Assembly: GCA_963834715.1 (NCBI GenBank)
Contig: CAWIDE010000030.1
Location: forward strand, 1 to 64,000
Origin: CAVSUZ01 sp963834715
GTDB taxonomy: Bacteria; Pseudomonadota; Alphaproteobacteria; Acetobacterales; Acetobacteraceae
Direction of reading: 5' to 3'
Length of the DNA: 64,000 nt
Both the position numbers and the translations under genes were made by a program. Position 1 is the stretch's first letter, and every line of letters starts with the position of its first letter. Positions 8,613 to 17,576 of the stretch are shown one piece after another. The notes under the pieces are model-generated. The model did not search any database. It worked only from the letters and a program-made list of their open reading frames with translations, and was not told the origin of the DNA.

Positions 8613-9622
8613 ATGAAAATGCGTTGGCTCAGGCGAGCACTCTTAACCGCATTGATTGGCCTCTCGGCAATCCCCACGGGCTGCACAGACACGCAGGCCA
8701 CCGACTCCGGCCGCGAGCTGCTCATGCAGGTTCCAGTGACCGACGCGTCCGGACAGATCCGCAAGCTGCAGGCGCGCGTGTGCCGTCCCGAAAGTGGTGC
8801 CCCCGGCGCGGCTGGTCTTGATCAACCACGGATCACCGCCAGAGGCGGCTGCCCGCGCGCGCACGCACCTCGGCCGATGCGATAGCGAGGCCGCAGGCTG
8901 GTTTCTGACCCGCGGCTACGTCGTCGGTCTTGTGCTGCGGCGCGGATACGGCGCGACCGGCGGCCGCTTTGACGAAGGCACTGGCAACTGTTCCCGGCCC
9001 GACTTCGTGAAAGGCGGCATCGAGACCGCGCGCGATATGAACGCCGCAGTCGACGCAATGACCCGGCTGCCGTTCATCCGGCCGGATGGCGTCATTATCG
9101 TCGGCCAGTCAGCCGGTGGCTGCGGAGCAATCGCCTACGATTCCGCGCAGCATGAGGCTTGACCTCATGCGAGCGGTATCGTGCGCGGGGTTGGTGGGGC
9201 GGCCGCGCGCGAAACCAAGACTCATACCGGTCAGCCGAAAGGCTGCCGGTATGACAGTATCCCGCATCCGAAAGTGGCAGCGTTCGTCGTCATGGCCGGC
9301 GGGCGCGGTGGTCACCATCTCAATATGCCGAACAACAACTGCCGGCCTGATCTGCTGGCCGAGGCCGCCGGACATTTCGGAACGACCGCAACGACAGCCA
9401 TGCTCTGGATCTATACTGCCAACGATATTTTTTTGCTCCCCCATCGCACACGCGATGTTTGAGGATTTTACAAAGGCCGGAGGCAAGGTAGATTTCCATC
9501 AGATCGGCCCGTTTGGCAACGACGGCCACGGCCTGTTTTTCGGACGTGGAGGCTCTTCGGTCTGGGGCCCAATCGTCGAGGATTACCTCAGGCAAATCAG
9601 CGAGAAGGTGCCGCAGCAATGA
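8613..9622 (+). pseudogene. Exported alpha/beta hydrolase lipoprotein, broken in three places
   Basis: The frame starts MKMRWLRRALLTALIGLSAIPTGC, a lipoprotein signal ending in a lipobox-like SAIPTGC. It then shifts frame near 8795, beside a C5 run, into LVLINHGSPPEAA. It reaches the nucleophile elbow VGQSAGGCGAIAYDS and is interrupted by a dispersed repeat at 9147-9257. It resumes as VAAFVVMAGGRGGHHLNMP and changes frame again at 9430-9445 (T7 and C5 runs) before PFGNDGHGLFFGRGG, which supplies the likely catalytic His. The reconstructed product is a dienelactone-hydrolase-like serine hydrolase of about 310 residues. The stop at 9620-9622 overlaps the ATG of the next hydrolase gene. Confidence 0.8.
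9147..9257 (+). repeat. Dispersed ~115-bp two-hairpin repeat, copy 2
   Basis: It matches 3603-3720 (see that entry). Here the terminal hairpin is ATACCGGTCAGCC-GAAA-GGCTGCCGGTAT. It sits inside a hydrolase coding region directly after the GQSAGG nucleophile motif, so it behaves as a mobile or expandable element rather than a fixed intergenic feature. Confidence 0.85.
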
Positions 9623-10986
9623 ACCAGTGGCTAACCCCGGCTTGCGAATACGTCCAATCCTGGCTTGCGTTTCAGATGCGCGTTTCGGAGATGCCAGGCT
9701 GCATCGTCGCTATCGTGCACCGCGACCGCCTGGTCCTCGAGACCGCATACGGCTACGCCGACGCGGCCCACCAGAAGCTGCTGACGCCGCGTCACCGGTT
9801 CCGGATCGCGTCACATTCCAAAAGCTTTACCGCGGCGGGTGTCATGAAGCTTCGTGAAGCCGGCCGGCTGCGGCTCGATGACCCGATCGGGACGCACGTA
9901 CGCGATCTGCACCCCGAAGTCTCATCCGGGACTATTGCACAATTACTCTCGCACAGCGCCGGCCTGCGGCGGGATGCCGCCGACGCCAGCTATTTCCAGG
10001 ACCGCCGCCCGGCGCCCGACATCGCGGAAGTACTCTCCGATCTTAACGCTCCACCGGTTATCGAACCGAACACCCGCTTCAAGTATTCCAACCACGGATA
10101 CGCGCTGCTCGGACTTGCGATCGAAACCATCACCGGCGAACCCTACCGGGACTGGGTCAAACGCGAGATCATCGCAGTTTCCGGCCTGCAGGAGACGGAG
10201 CCGGACATGCCTATCCCGGACGGCACACCCTTCGCGCGCGGACACACCGGGGAGCTGCTAACCGGAAAGCGCATGGTCATTCCCGGTGATCAGTCGCTGG
10301 CAGCGCTGGCACCCGCCGGCGGAGTCGTTAGCACTGCGGCAGATGTGGCGCGGTTCTTCGCACAGCTCTCACCCAAGGCCGAACACAGCGTGCTTTCAGT
10401 TGCAAGCCGGCGGGAGATGACTCGCCGTCAGTGGCGCAACCCGCATGCCAATGTGCAACGATGGTATGGGCTGGGAACAATGAGCGGCAGCTTCGAAGGA
10501 TGGGACTGGTTCGGTCACGGCGGTGGCCTGCAGGGCTACATCTCGCAAACCTGCACTGTACCGGAACAGGAGCTGACGGTTTGCGTGCTGACGAACTCGA
10601 TCGACGGATGGGCCGGATTTTGGCTTGAAGGAATCATTCACATCCTGCGCACGTTTCAAACCCGCGGTGCCGGGGTAGAGAGATTGCGCGACTGGACCGG
10701 GCGCTGGTGGACCCTCTGGGGCGCGGGTGACCTCGTTCCGATGGGCGAGCGCGTCATCGTCGCATGGCCACGCATGGGCAAGCCCTTCCAGGACACCTCG
10801 GAGATCGAGGTCACCGGTGAGGACGCCGGGAAAATCGTCGTCGCCGGAGGGTACGAGAGCTACGGGGAAACCGCCCGGCTGGTCCGAGCCGCCGATGGGA
10901 CCGTTACCGAAGTCTGGTTGGCCGGCACTCAGCTTCTGCCGGAAGCGGCGGTCGCGGCCGAGGCAGCGGCACGATACGGCCGCTGA
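9619..10986 (+). CDS. Serine hydrolase, beta-lactamase/penicillin-binding-protein class C fold
   Basis: The 455-residue protein has the class C triad: S65-H-S-K68 in IASHSKSFTA, Y156-S-N158 in FKYSNHGY, and HGGG in WFGHGGGLQ near residue 300. The family includes esterases, D-aminopeptidases and beta-lactamases. The ~130-residue C-terminal extension after the catalytic domain resembles the accessory domain of such peptidases. No signal peptide is visible, so a cytosolic esterase or peptidase is more likely than antibiotic hydrolysis. Its ATG overlaps the stop of the broken lipoprotein hydrolase. Confidence 0.88.
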   Translation: MNQWLTPACEYVQSWLAFQMRVSEMPGCIVAIVHRDRLVLETAYGYADAAHQKLLTPRHRFRIASHSKSFTAAGVMKLREAGRLRLDDPIGTHVRDLHPEVSSGTIAQLLSHSAGLRRDAADASYFQDRRPAPDIAEVLSDLNAPPVIEPNTRFKYSNHGYALLGLAIETITGEPYRDWVKREIIAVSGLQETEPDMPIPDGTPFARGHTGELLTGKRMVIPGDQSLAALAPAGGVVSTAADVARFFAQLSPKAEHSVLSVASRREMTRRQWRNPHANVQRWYGLGTMSGSFEGWDWFGHGGGLQGYISQTCTVPEQELTVCVLTNSIDGWAGFWLEGIIHILRTFQTRGAGVERLRDWTGRWWTLWGAGDLVPMGERVIVAWPRMGKPFQDTSEIEVTGEDAGKIVVAGGYESYGETARLVRAADGTVTEVWLAGTQLLPEAAVAAEAAARYGR

Positions 10987-11055
10987 CAAGTCGCCTCGCT
11001 CCCGCGAGAGAAGGAGCGTGCCACCGCTCGCGGCTCGACCCGTTTCAGCCCCCGC

Positions 11056-11200
11056 GAAGTGACCCTTTCCGCCTCCGCCGAAAGTCCCAAGTGACCCCTT
11101 GCTCACCCCGAAAACCGCCGAGGTGACCCCTTCGATTGTCCAAAAACCTGCGAAGTGACCCCTTCGAGCCCTCGCAACCCCCCGAAATGACCCCTTGCAC
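11056..11200. repeat. Five copies of AAGTGACCCCTT with exact 32-bp period
   Basis: The AAGTGACC core begins at 11057, 11089, 11121 (AGG), 11153 and 11185 (AAA), always 32 bp apart. The 12 core bases are nearly invariant while the ~20 bases between them differ. The array lies between the beta-lactamase-fold gene and the tRNA remnant. The repeat is too short for a CRISPR repeat. It could be a multi-site end of an IS21-type element or a protein-binding array. Confidence 0.85.
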
Positions 11201-11286
11201 CTACTGCCTCGGCCCACTCCACCACCCCACTCCGCCCTTGCCTCCCCGCAGCCCCAGGGCTACCTAACCCACCGTCAACTTAACCC

Positions 11287-11325
<39 letters not shown>

Positions 11326-11388
11326 ACGTGAAATCAGCAGTAAGGTCCTGAATTTACTTGTATTTTCTACCCGCGTGTCAGATGCGTG

Positions 11389-12438
11389 TCAGGCCACTTT
11401 GGTTATCGCAACTGAGATTCCCCAAACGCGCCGAATACCGTCCACGTGGCCCTCTGGAATTAAATGGGCATACCGCTCTACTAAGGTGACGGATGACCAC
11501 CCACCATCTTGCTTGAGCAGTAACAGATCCCGGTGCACGGCGTGATGCCAGCTTGCCCAGGTGTGACGCAAATCGTGCGGGGTGTAATTTTTCAACCCAC
11601 CGTCCTTGCAAGCTCTCTCCCACGCGGTCTTGATCTGGCCGCCATAACCGCTCTCTGACGTGCTCCGGTAGGGCTCGCCCTTGTGGGTCCGGAATACAGC
11701 CCCCTCACGTCCTGGAAGGCTCGCCAGAGCCGCTGTGGCGGCAGGATTGAGCTTGACCACCCTTTCCTGCCTACCCTTGGTCTGATCCGCCCACAGCCGC
11801 ACCCTGGCCCCTCCAAGATCGACCTGCGGCCACTCCATCTCCAATGTCTCACCCAACCTGCAGCCAGTGCAGAGCAGAAACCTGATCAGCGGCGCGATAT
11901 GCCGTCCCTCCTGTATGAGACTTTCCGCCTGATCTGGCAGAAGAAATGCGGTCCTGCCTTTGGGTTCCTTGGGCAGATCGAAATGCGGGTGATCGCACCA
12001 ACCGCGCCGGGAGGCGTGCATCAAGATGGCCCGCAGGGGGACGTACAGGTTCCTCTTGACCGTGCCAGGGGATGCATCTCGTTTGAACAATACCTCGCGG
12101 GCCTCGTCCACGGCCTCCTGACCTATCTTGCGAAGCGGGATGTTACCGAAATGCCGGTGTAGGCGATCTATCAGTGCGACCGTTCCTACCGACCGGGTAG
12201 TGTGGCTCAAGTAGCTGCTGACTGCTTGAGAGAAACCACGTTGGACGGGTCGTTGCCCGAGGTGGTGGTTGCGGAGGATTTCCCGTTCGATGGCTGCCGC
12301 TTCTTCGCGCGCATCAGCTTCTGAATCTGATCCTGCACGCTGGCGTATTCGATACCCCTCTTTCGAACCGGCGGGATGGATCGTGCCCATGATCCAGAGT
12401 GTGCCTGTGTCCTTGCGGGTGACGATACGGAGCGGCAT
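11389..12438 (-). CDS. Tyrosine recombinase / integrase
   Basis: The 349-residue protein has a complete catalytic set: Arg in LLCTGCRLGE, Lys in QTKGRQE, HxxR in PHDLRHTWAS, the Trp/His position in DGGWSS and the nucleophilic Tyr in VERYAHL. The N-terminus (RIVTRKDTGTLWIMG) resembles prophage and island integrases. It catalyses site-specific integration and excision. It lies beside a truncated tRNA-Thr, its probable target, and reads toward it. Its 5' end overlaps an HTH gene by about 230 bp. Confidence 0.93.
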   Translation of the reverse strand: MPLRIVTRKDTGTLWIMGTIHPAGSKEGYRIRQRAGSDSEADAREEAAAIEREILRNHHLGQRPVQRGFSQAVSSYLSHTTRSVGTVALIDRLHRHFGNIPLRKIGQEAVDEAREVLFKRDASPGTVKRNLYVPLRAILMHASRRGWCDHPHFDLPKEPKGRTAFLLPDQAESLIQEGRHIAPLIRFLLCTGCRLGETLEMEWPQVDLGGARVRLWADQTKGRQERVVKLNPAATAALASLPGREGAVFRTHKGEPYRSTSESGYGGQIKTAWERACKDGGLKNYTPHDLRHTWASWHHAVHRDLLLLKQDGGWSSVTLVERYAHLIPEGHVDGIRRVWGISVAITKVA

Positions 12439-12599
12439 GCTTCCTCCAGGGCTGAGATGGCGACGCTATCGAAGCGCACCTGCCCGTTGAAGTTCAAGAC
12501 CGGGATGGAGTGTTTGGAAACCAGGCGCATCAGCTTGCGCCGACTGAAGCCAAGGAGAGCAGCTAACTGTTCAGGGGTTTGATAGCGAGGATCAGACAT
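12207..12599 (-). CDS. Small HTH DNA-binding protein, excisionase-like
   Basis: The 130-residue protein starts RYQTPEQLAALLGFSRRKLMRLV followed by IPVLNFNGQVRFDSVAI, the helix-turn-helix plus wing of excisionase/MerR-type proteins. The rest is polar and low in complexity. It lies upstream of the integrase on the same strand, the usual place for a recombination directionality factor. The overlap with the integrase start is long; the C-terminal half may be dispensable. Confidence 0.65.
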   Translation of the reverse strand: MSDPRYQTPEQLAALLGFSRRKLMRLVSKHSIPVLNFNGQVRFDSVAISALEEACRSVSSPARTQAHSGSWARSIPPVRKRGIEYASVQDQIQKLMRAKKRQPSNGKSSATTTSGNDPSNVVSLKQSAAT

Positions 12600-12767
12600 C
12601 GCGTTCTTGAATGTTGCGACTGCCTGATCCGAGGCAAGTGTTTTCGACTAAATCCCGTCTCCCGGCCCCGGTCCCCGGCATAAGGGCAGGCTCCCAGATC
12701 GTCGAAGTTTTAACTTGACACGCTTTTGCTTGCGCACCGCACCGCGCCTCGCTATCCGACGCGGGCG

Positions 12768-13235
12768 ATGAAGTTCTTGAAAGACATAGTGGAGAGGAGC
12801 GCGCGTCCAGCGAACTCCCTGCGTCTGAAAAGCTCTGGCCTCGTCGGTATCTTCGTCGGTGCAGCTTGGGTCGCGCCACCCGAACCTTTGGGCCGAGCGG
12901 AGTGGCTTCACGCCGTGATATCGGTGGTGAGCGTTGTCGAGGAGAACTCGTGTTGGTGGTTGGGCGACCTATACAATGCCGGACCTCCCGACGCATTGGC
13001 GAAGCTCCGAGAGCTTACTGAGAGTGATGGCTGGAAGGGACCAGACTGGGGCACCTTCCAAACCTACGGATCCGTTGCCAAGCGTTTCATCCTGTGACCC
13101 GGGTCGAAGCTGTTTCCTTCAAGCATCATCGGGTCGTTATGAAACTCCCGCCGAATGAACGTGCAGCCTTGCTGCAGTGGGCAGCGAAGGAAAAAGCCAG
13201 CGCGCGTGCCCTGCAAGCTAAAATACTGCCTCCAG
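12768..13235 (+). pseudogene. Phage/plasmid-type hypothetical protein, frameshifted
   Basis: The first frame (start ATG 12768, stop 13095-13097) contains WWLGDLYNAG and GPDWGTFQTYGSVAKRF. The adjoining frame, opened at a GTG overlapping that stop (GTGA, 13094), continues VEAVSFKHHRVVMKLPP and ALLQWAAKEKASARALQ. Phage and plasmid proteins I recall have these two segments in one chain (WW-GDW ... SFxHHxxVAxLPP), so one indel or a recoding site near 13094 probably splits the gene. The second frame runs straight on into a groEL fragment. Confidence 0.55.
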
Positions 13236-13261
13236 CCCCAGTGGCGATTTTACCGGCCGCC

Positions 13262-13699
13262 CATGCGACCCGCGCCGCGGTCGAGGAAGGCATCGTGCCG
13301 GGCGGTGGTGTCGCGCTGGCCCGTGCCAGCCTGATCCTGTCCCAGCTCAAGGGCGACAACGACGACCAGCGTTTCGGCATCGACATCGTCCGCAAGGCCA
13401 TCCAGGCGCCGCTGCGCCAGATCGCCGAGAACGCCGGCGAGGACGGCGCCGTGGTGGCCGGCAAGGTGCTCGACAAGAGCGAGTATTCCTGGGGCTTCGA
13501 CGCGCAGAGCGGCGATTTTAAGGATCTCGTGAAGTCCGGCATCATTGACCCGACCAAGGTCGTCCGCACGGCGCTCCAGGATGCCTCCTCTGTCGCCGGT
13601 CTGCTCGTCACCACCGAAGCCATGGTGGCCGAGAAGCCGGAGAAGAAGGCTCCGCCGATGCCTCCGGGAGGCGGCGGTATGGGCGATATGGATTTCTGA
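13262..13699 (+). pseudogene. groEL: groEL C-terminal fragment fused to a foreign frame
   Basis: From HATRAAVEEGIVPGGGVAL to the end PGGGGMGDMDF the sequence is an unmistakable GroEL C-terminus: about 145 residues of the roughly 545 of a full chaperonin. The apical domain, first intermediate segment and N-terminal equatorial part are absent, so it cannot form a chaperonin ring on its own. It is in frame with the upstream phage-like segment, giving one 201-residue chimeric ORF (13094-13699). The 3' end keeps its own terminator, so a recombination joined the fragment here. Confidence 0.9.
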
Positions 13700-13726
13700 T
13701 TTAGATCGCTTGAGACGTCACCAATC

Positions 13727-13756
13727 GGGCGGGCTACATGGCCCCCCTTTTTTGTT
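13727..13756 (+). terminator. Rho-independent terminator after the groEL fragment
   Basis: GGGC-TACATG-GCCC followed by CC and T6 lies 28 bp after the groEL stop. It is probably the original groEL operon terminator carried with the fragment. Confidence 0.6.
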
Positions 13757-14155
13757 GGCTCGCCATGCGCTCCGCTCTCGGTGGGACGAAGCAACCTCGC
13801 TTACGCAGGCGCACGACAAGCCACACGGGGTCAGCCTCAAGTTGCGGTCGCACTGATCAGGATCGTACCGGGATACTTCATCGCTGTGCAATTGATTGCA
13901 CAAGTTCGATCCTACTGTGAGCCGTGCTCGCCCCCGTGCTCCAGGACCATCTGGACGCTCGCGCACGGACCTCGGACGGGTATCGAACCGATGACTTGGG
14001 CTTCTCCATCTCTCCATCCCTCAAGGATTGGAGCCTCCGGAAGCTGGTACGGTTCAGCGCGCGAGCCACAGTTGGTTTAATTATATTGCAGAACGGCACT
14101 CAATGACTCATATCTGCGGGCAGATGAAACAGCAAGATTACAGAAGGGATTTGCC
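13757..14155. other. Non-coding stretch upstream of the HTH-RT pair
   Basis: I see no convincing gene. It contains the first copy of the GTGCAATTGATTGCAC palindrome (13886-13901). The last ~50 bp before 14156 are A-rich with an AGAAGGGAT ribosome-binding region. Confidence 0.5.
13886..13901 (-). repeat. Palindrome GTGCAATCAATTGCAC, copy 1
   Basis: Two perfect 7-bp arms (GTGCAAT/ATTGCAC) flank a 2-bp spacer, read as TG on the plus strand here. It lies 255 bp upstream of the AlpA-like gene. Confidence 0.9.
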
Positions 14156-14369
14156 ATGCCAGTATTTGTCGAGCAAGCCTCGCGAACAAAGAGCCAGTTG
14201 ACGCGCGCGCAAGCGGCCGATTACCTCACGGCAGCTGGGTTCAAAATCAGCAAGAGCCGACTGAGCAAGCTGGCGATGGACGGAACAGGACCCTCGTACA
14301 CGCTGTGGGGGCTCTCGCACACTCTATAGTCCGGACACTCTCTTTTCCTGGGCCATCGCTCGCCAGTAG
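14156..14369 (+). pseudogene. AlpA-like HTH DNA-binding protein, one frameshift
   Basis: The ATG at 14156 follows AGAAGGGAT. The product reads QLTRAQAADYLTAAGFKIS, KSRLSKLAMDGTGPSYTLWG and then shifts frame in a G5 run near 14308. With one G fewer it continues SRTLYSPDTLFSWAIARQ to a stop at 14367-14369, the exact shape of AlpA/excisionase-type helix-turn-helix proteins (~70 residues). As written it ends early at 14329 with 57 residues. It lies 8 bp upstream of the reverse transcriptase start, so the two were probably one operon. Confidence 0.7.
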
Positions 14370-14377
14370 CGAGGGCG

Positions 14378-14673
14378 ATGGGATTGGCAAAGAGCTCGAC
14401 AAAGCAAGCAACGTCGCATGTAGGCGATCTACTGGACCGTATCGCTGAAGCACATAAGGCTGGGAAACGAAAGAAAGCCTTATATGAGACTCAGCGTTAC
14501 CTTCAATCATTCGATGCTCGTTATCTGGCCTGCGTAGCAGCGTATAAGGGTCTCAGACCCCCTCGCCGTCCACCCATCCATCAGCTCCCTGCAATAGCCA
14601 AAAAGCTCAATACTTGGGCGAGCAGCACGGAACCCGTGACCCTGTATCTCAAAGAGAAAGAACCGCTGCCCTT
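14378..14673 (+). pseudogene. Reverse transcriptase, fragment 1 (N-terminus)
   Basis: This is the first of four pieces of one RT gene split by insertion sequences (14378-14673, 16045-16247, 17614-17699, 21011-21749). It begins MGLAKSSTKQATSHVG and carries a helical lead (IAEAHKAGKRKKALYE, RYLQSFDARYLACVAAY) and EPVTLYLKEKEPLP, the strand before RT motif 1. It is cut by an IS3 element with CTT target duplication. Removing that IS leaves pieces 1 and 2 one base out of frame, so a further indel exists nearby. The reassembled protein would be about 440 residues, a stand-alone bacterial RT without visible maturase or endonuclease domains. Confidence 0.8.
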
Positions 14674-14757
14674 TGAGGTGGACCCCACCTATGGGACCAA
14701 TTTGGCCCGCTGCTTAGCTACAGCCCCCGTCCGGCTCTCGTTCTCCCTTCTTTCAAG

Positions 14758-15691
14758 CTAACCATAAACCTCTTCCTGCTGTTGTGGCGGCTGTGGATAT
14801 GTGGGCAACGCGCCAGCGTTGTCCAAGCGAGGCGGCATATCCACAGCCGTGCCCGCCAGGCTGGCCCGCCACACCGCCATCGGCATGTGATGTCTCAGCG
14901 CCTGATGCGGGCGCAGCTCGTTGTAGAACTCCATCGACGCGCCGATCCCCAGCCGCGCTTCGCGCGCGTCCGCATAGTCCTTCAAGTAAACCTCCTCATG
15001 CTTGAGCGAGCGCCACAGCCGCTCGATGAACACGTTGTCCATCCACCGACCTCGGCCATCCATCGACACTGCAATCCCGGCCCCAAGCAGCGTGCCGACA
15101 AATGCGTCACCGGTGAATTGGCTGCCCTGGTCCGTGTTGAACACCTCCGGCCGGCCGTGTCGTCGCAGGGCGTCCTCTAGTGCGTCCACGCAAAACCCCG
15201 CGTCCATCGTGTTCGACAGCCGCCACGACAGCGCCGCGCGGCTCCACCAATCCATCACTGTCACCAGATACAGGAACCCACGCCGCATCGGAATGTAGGT
15301 GATGTCCGCGCACCATACCTGGTTCACTCGCTCGATCCGCACGTCCCGCAGCAGATACGGGTAGATTTTGTGTCCAGGCCCTGGCTTGCTGGTGCGCGGC
15401 TTCGGCCCCAGCGCCGCGATCCCCATCACCCGCATCAGCCGCTGCACCCGCTTGCGGTTTACCTTCTCCCCGCCCGTGCTCAGCGTCGCCGCGATCCGCC
15501 GCGAGCCATAGAACGGCCACGCGACGAACACCGGGTCAATCCGTCGCATCAGTAACAGCTCATCCGCGTCATGCTCCGGCTTCGCCCGATAAACACCCGA
15601 GCGCGCCAGCCCAAGCAACGCGCATTGTCGCCGTACCTGAGAGCTGTCCGTGGCCGCGATCGAGCATCGCTCTCCGGCCCGCCGCGCTCAT
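14758..15691 (-). pseudogene. IS3 transposase OrfB (copy A), frameshifted
   Basis: The DDE integrase core is present: VWCADITYIPM, FNTDQGSQFT and FIERLWRSLKHEEV. The frame that is open in copy C from its ATG at 19991 is broken here near 15636, where copy A has CAGGTACGG and copy C has CAGTACGG on the coding strand. The remaining open part starts at 15618 (286 residues). Substitutions against copy C include S/L after FYG, S/W in GA(S/W)MEF and S/G in VWRA(S/G)LAG. The copy is probably immobile unless the extra base is an error. Confidence 0.85.
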
Positions 15692-15966
15692 CTGCCGGAC
15701 CTCCGCGCTAAAAAATCCCGCTCCACTACCAGCTCGCCGATCTTGGCGTGCAGGTGGGCGATTTCCTTGGCCGACTGCCCGTCGTCTGTCCCGGTCCGGA
15801 AAACCCGTTCGGCATGTTCTAGCAGCTGCTTCTTCCAGGCGTAGATCTGTGTCGGATGCACCTGGTAACGCACCGCCAGCTCGGCCACTGTCGCGTCTTC
15901 CCTCAGCGCTTCCAGGGCGATCTTCGCCTTCAGCGCGGCATCGATCCTGCGTCGGGTTCTGCTCAT
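15688..15966 (-). CDS. IS3 OrfA (copy A), HTH regulator/transposase N-part
   Basis: The 92-residue product starts MSRTRRRIDAALKAKIAL and has the helix-turn-helix VAELAVRYQVHPTQIYAWKK followed by a leucine-zipper-like helix. In IS3 elements OrfA binds the ends and is fused to OrfB by programmed -1 frameshifting. Confidence 0.9.
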   Translation of the reverse strand: MSRTRRRIDAALKAKIALEALREDATVAELAVRYQVHPTQIYAWKKQLLEHAERVFRTGTDDGQSAKEIAHLHAKIGELVVERDFLARRSGR

Positions 15967-16044
15967 GTTCCGCTCCGTGTAGCATGGACGGAACCGGTTC
16001 GGTTTATAGCTTAGCGGGTGGTCCCAAATTCGGGGTCCACTTCA

Positions 16045-16247
16045 CTTAATCAGGCTGAAGTGAGAATCGTGTTCGATTTCGGGTTCGAGAACCGGGCATT
16101 TCAACAACTCGTCCTACCCGCCCTGAAAGCGCAGGCCGATGATCTCATCCACCCGAACCAATACCTCATGCGAGGCACTCAAGCCGCTATCAAACGGGTG
16201 GCGGACCTCATGAGGGAAGGTTACGCATGGGCTATCGAACTGGATAT
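16045..16247 (+). pseudogene. Reverse transcriptase, fragment 2 (motifs 1 to A)
   Basis: The frame reads NQAEVRIVFDFGFENRAFQQ, LIHPNQYLMRGTQAAIKRV and EGYAWAIELDI. These are the RT fingers and the strand leading to the catalytic Asp of motif A. It is cut inside the LDI codons by a second IS3 element with ATAT duplication. Deleting that IS and one ATAT joins it in frame to fragment 3. Confidence 0.85.
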
Positions 16248-16311
16248 TCCCCCGCTCCACAGTTGAGTGAGACATCCTGTAAGCGGACGGCATCCGCAGG
16301 AGGGATGATCG

Positions 16312-16689
16312 GTGAAGCAAGTCAGGACAGAGCGGCCGGACGTTGGCGGGCGAGTGCAAGAGAGCGACGTTGCCGGGCCCGGCCGGGGCGGGCGGATGTC
16401 GCGGCAACGCAAGACCGCGGCGGTGCTGCGGCTGCTGCGCGGTGAGGATCTCGAGACGGTATCCCGCTCGCTCGGCGTGACCGCCGCCACCCTGACGAGC
16501 TGGCGTGATGCCTTTCTGGCGGCGGGAGAAGCCGTGTTGGCGAGCCGGCCCGGCGATGGCGAGGAGCTGGAGAGCCAGCGCCTCAAGGCCAAACTCGGCG
16601 CAGTCATGATCGAACGCGAGCTGCTGCACGAGAAGATCGCCGCGTTGGAGGCTAATCGCCCTTTGGTCCGGCTGAGGCCGAGGCCATGA
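16312..16689 (+). CDS. IS3-family OrfA (element B)
   Basis: The 125-residue product contains the HTH segment AAVLRLLRGEDLETVSRSLG, VTAATLTSWRDAFLAAG and a helical tail (ELLHEKIAALEANRP). The GTG at 16312 follows a GGAGGG site; a later start at MSRQRKTAA (16396) is possible. Its stop overlaps the orfB start (ATGA at 16686). Confidence 0.88.
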   Translation: MKQVRTERPDVGGRVQESDVAGPGRGGRMSRQRKTAAVLRLLRGEDLETVSRSLGVTAATLTSWRDAFLAAGEAVLASRPGDGEELESQRLKAKLGAVMIERELLHEKIAALEANRPLVRLRPRP

Positions 16690-17576
16690 GCCGCACCATC
16701 TCCCCGCTGAGCGGCAAGCCGTACGGCCTCGCCTTGGTGTGTCGGACTTGGCGGGTGCCGCGTGCCACCGTTTATCGCCACCGGGTCCCGCAACAGGCCT
16801 CCGCGCCGCAGCGTTCGGGGCCGGTCGGGCCGATGGCCGATGCGGCGCTGCTGGAGCACATCCGCGCCGTCCTCGCCGCCAGCCCGTTCCATGGCGAGGG
16901 GCATCGCAAGGTCTGGGCGCGGCTGCGGACCGCCGGGATCCGGACTTCGCGGCGGCGCGTGCTGCGTCTGATGCGTGAATATAACCTCCTCGCCCCAGCC
17001 CGTGTCGGCGCACCACGCGGGCCGCGTAACCACGACGGAACCATCATCCCGGAAGCCCTCGATACTATGTGGGGCACTGATCTCACGACCACGATCACCA
17101 GCGAGGGGCAGGCCGCGGTGTTCGTCGCCGTCGATCACTGCTCGGCCGAGTGCGTCGGGATCCATGCCGCCGCTCGTGCCACCCGCTTCGAGGCGCTCGA
17201 ACCGATCCGCCAGGGCGTTCGTGAGCATTTCGGCGGCTTCGGCAAAGGCCTCGCTCGCGGCCTTGCCGTGCGGCATGATCACGGATCGCAATATCTGTCC
17301 GACGCCTTCCAGAACGAGCTCGCCTTTCTCGGCATCGAAAGCTCACCCGCCTTCGTGCGTGCCCCGGAAGGCAATGGCTGCGCCGAACGTTTCATCCGCA
17401 CCTTGAAGGAAAACCTCTTATGGGTGCGTACTTTCGAAACCATCGAGCAATTGCGCCAGGCGCTGCTCGAATTCCGCGACACCTACAACACCATCTGGCT
17501 CATCGAGCGACACGGGTTCATCCCGCCAGCCGCCTTTCGTCGGCAGCAACTTGAACCCGTGGCTCTCGCCGCATAG
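16686..17576 (+). CDS. IS3-family transposase OrfB (element B)
   Basis: The 296-residue DDE transposase shows TMWGTDLTT, VRHDHGSQYLS and GNGCAERFIRTLKEN as the D, D and E motifs. It is preceded by the HTH_21-like EGHRKVWARLRTAGIRTSRR segment. The frame is complete, so this copy could still be active. Confidence 0.92.
   Translation: MSRTISPLSGKPYGLALVCRTWRVPRATVYRHRVPQQASAPQRSGPVGPMADAALLEHIRAVLAASPFHGEGHRKVWARLRTAGIRTSRRRVLRLMREYNLLAPARVGAPRGPRNHDGTIIPEALDTMWGTDLTTTITSEGQAAVFVAVDHCSAECVGIHAAARATRFEALEPIRQGVREHFGGFGKGLARGLAVRHDHGSQYLSDAFQNELAFLGIESSPAFVRAPEGNGCAERFIRTLKENLLWVRTFETIEQLRQALLEFRDTYNTIWLIERHGFIPPAAFRRQQLEPVALAA

Larger units (their letters stand above)
14674..16044 (-). mobile_element. 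IS3-family element, copy A (1371 bp)
   Basis: The ends read TGAGGTGGACCCC... and ...GGGGTCCACTTCA, imperfect inverted repeats with IS3-type TG/CA termini. The 3-bp target duplication is CTT (14671-14673 and 16045-16047). Its genes lie on the minus strand. The same element occurs as copy C at 17700-21007. Confidence 0.92.

Noticed and set aside
11056..11200. CRISPR array
   Set aside because: The conserved unit is only about 12 bp and no cas gene is in the window; period and spacer sizes are below CRISPR norms.
13975..14040. tRNA gene on the minus strand (GGTTCGATACC looks like a T loop)
   Set aside because: The flanking bases do not form a T stem, anticodon stem or acceptor stem.
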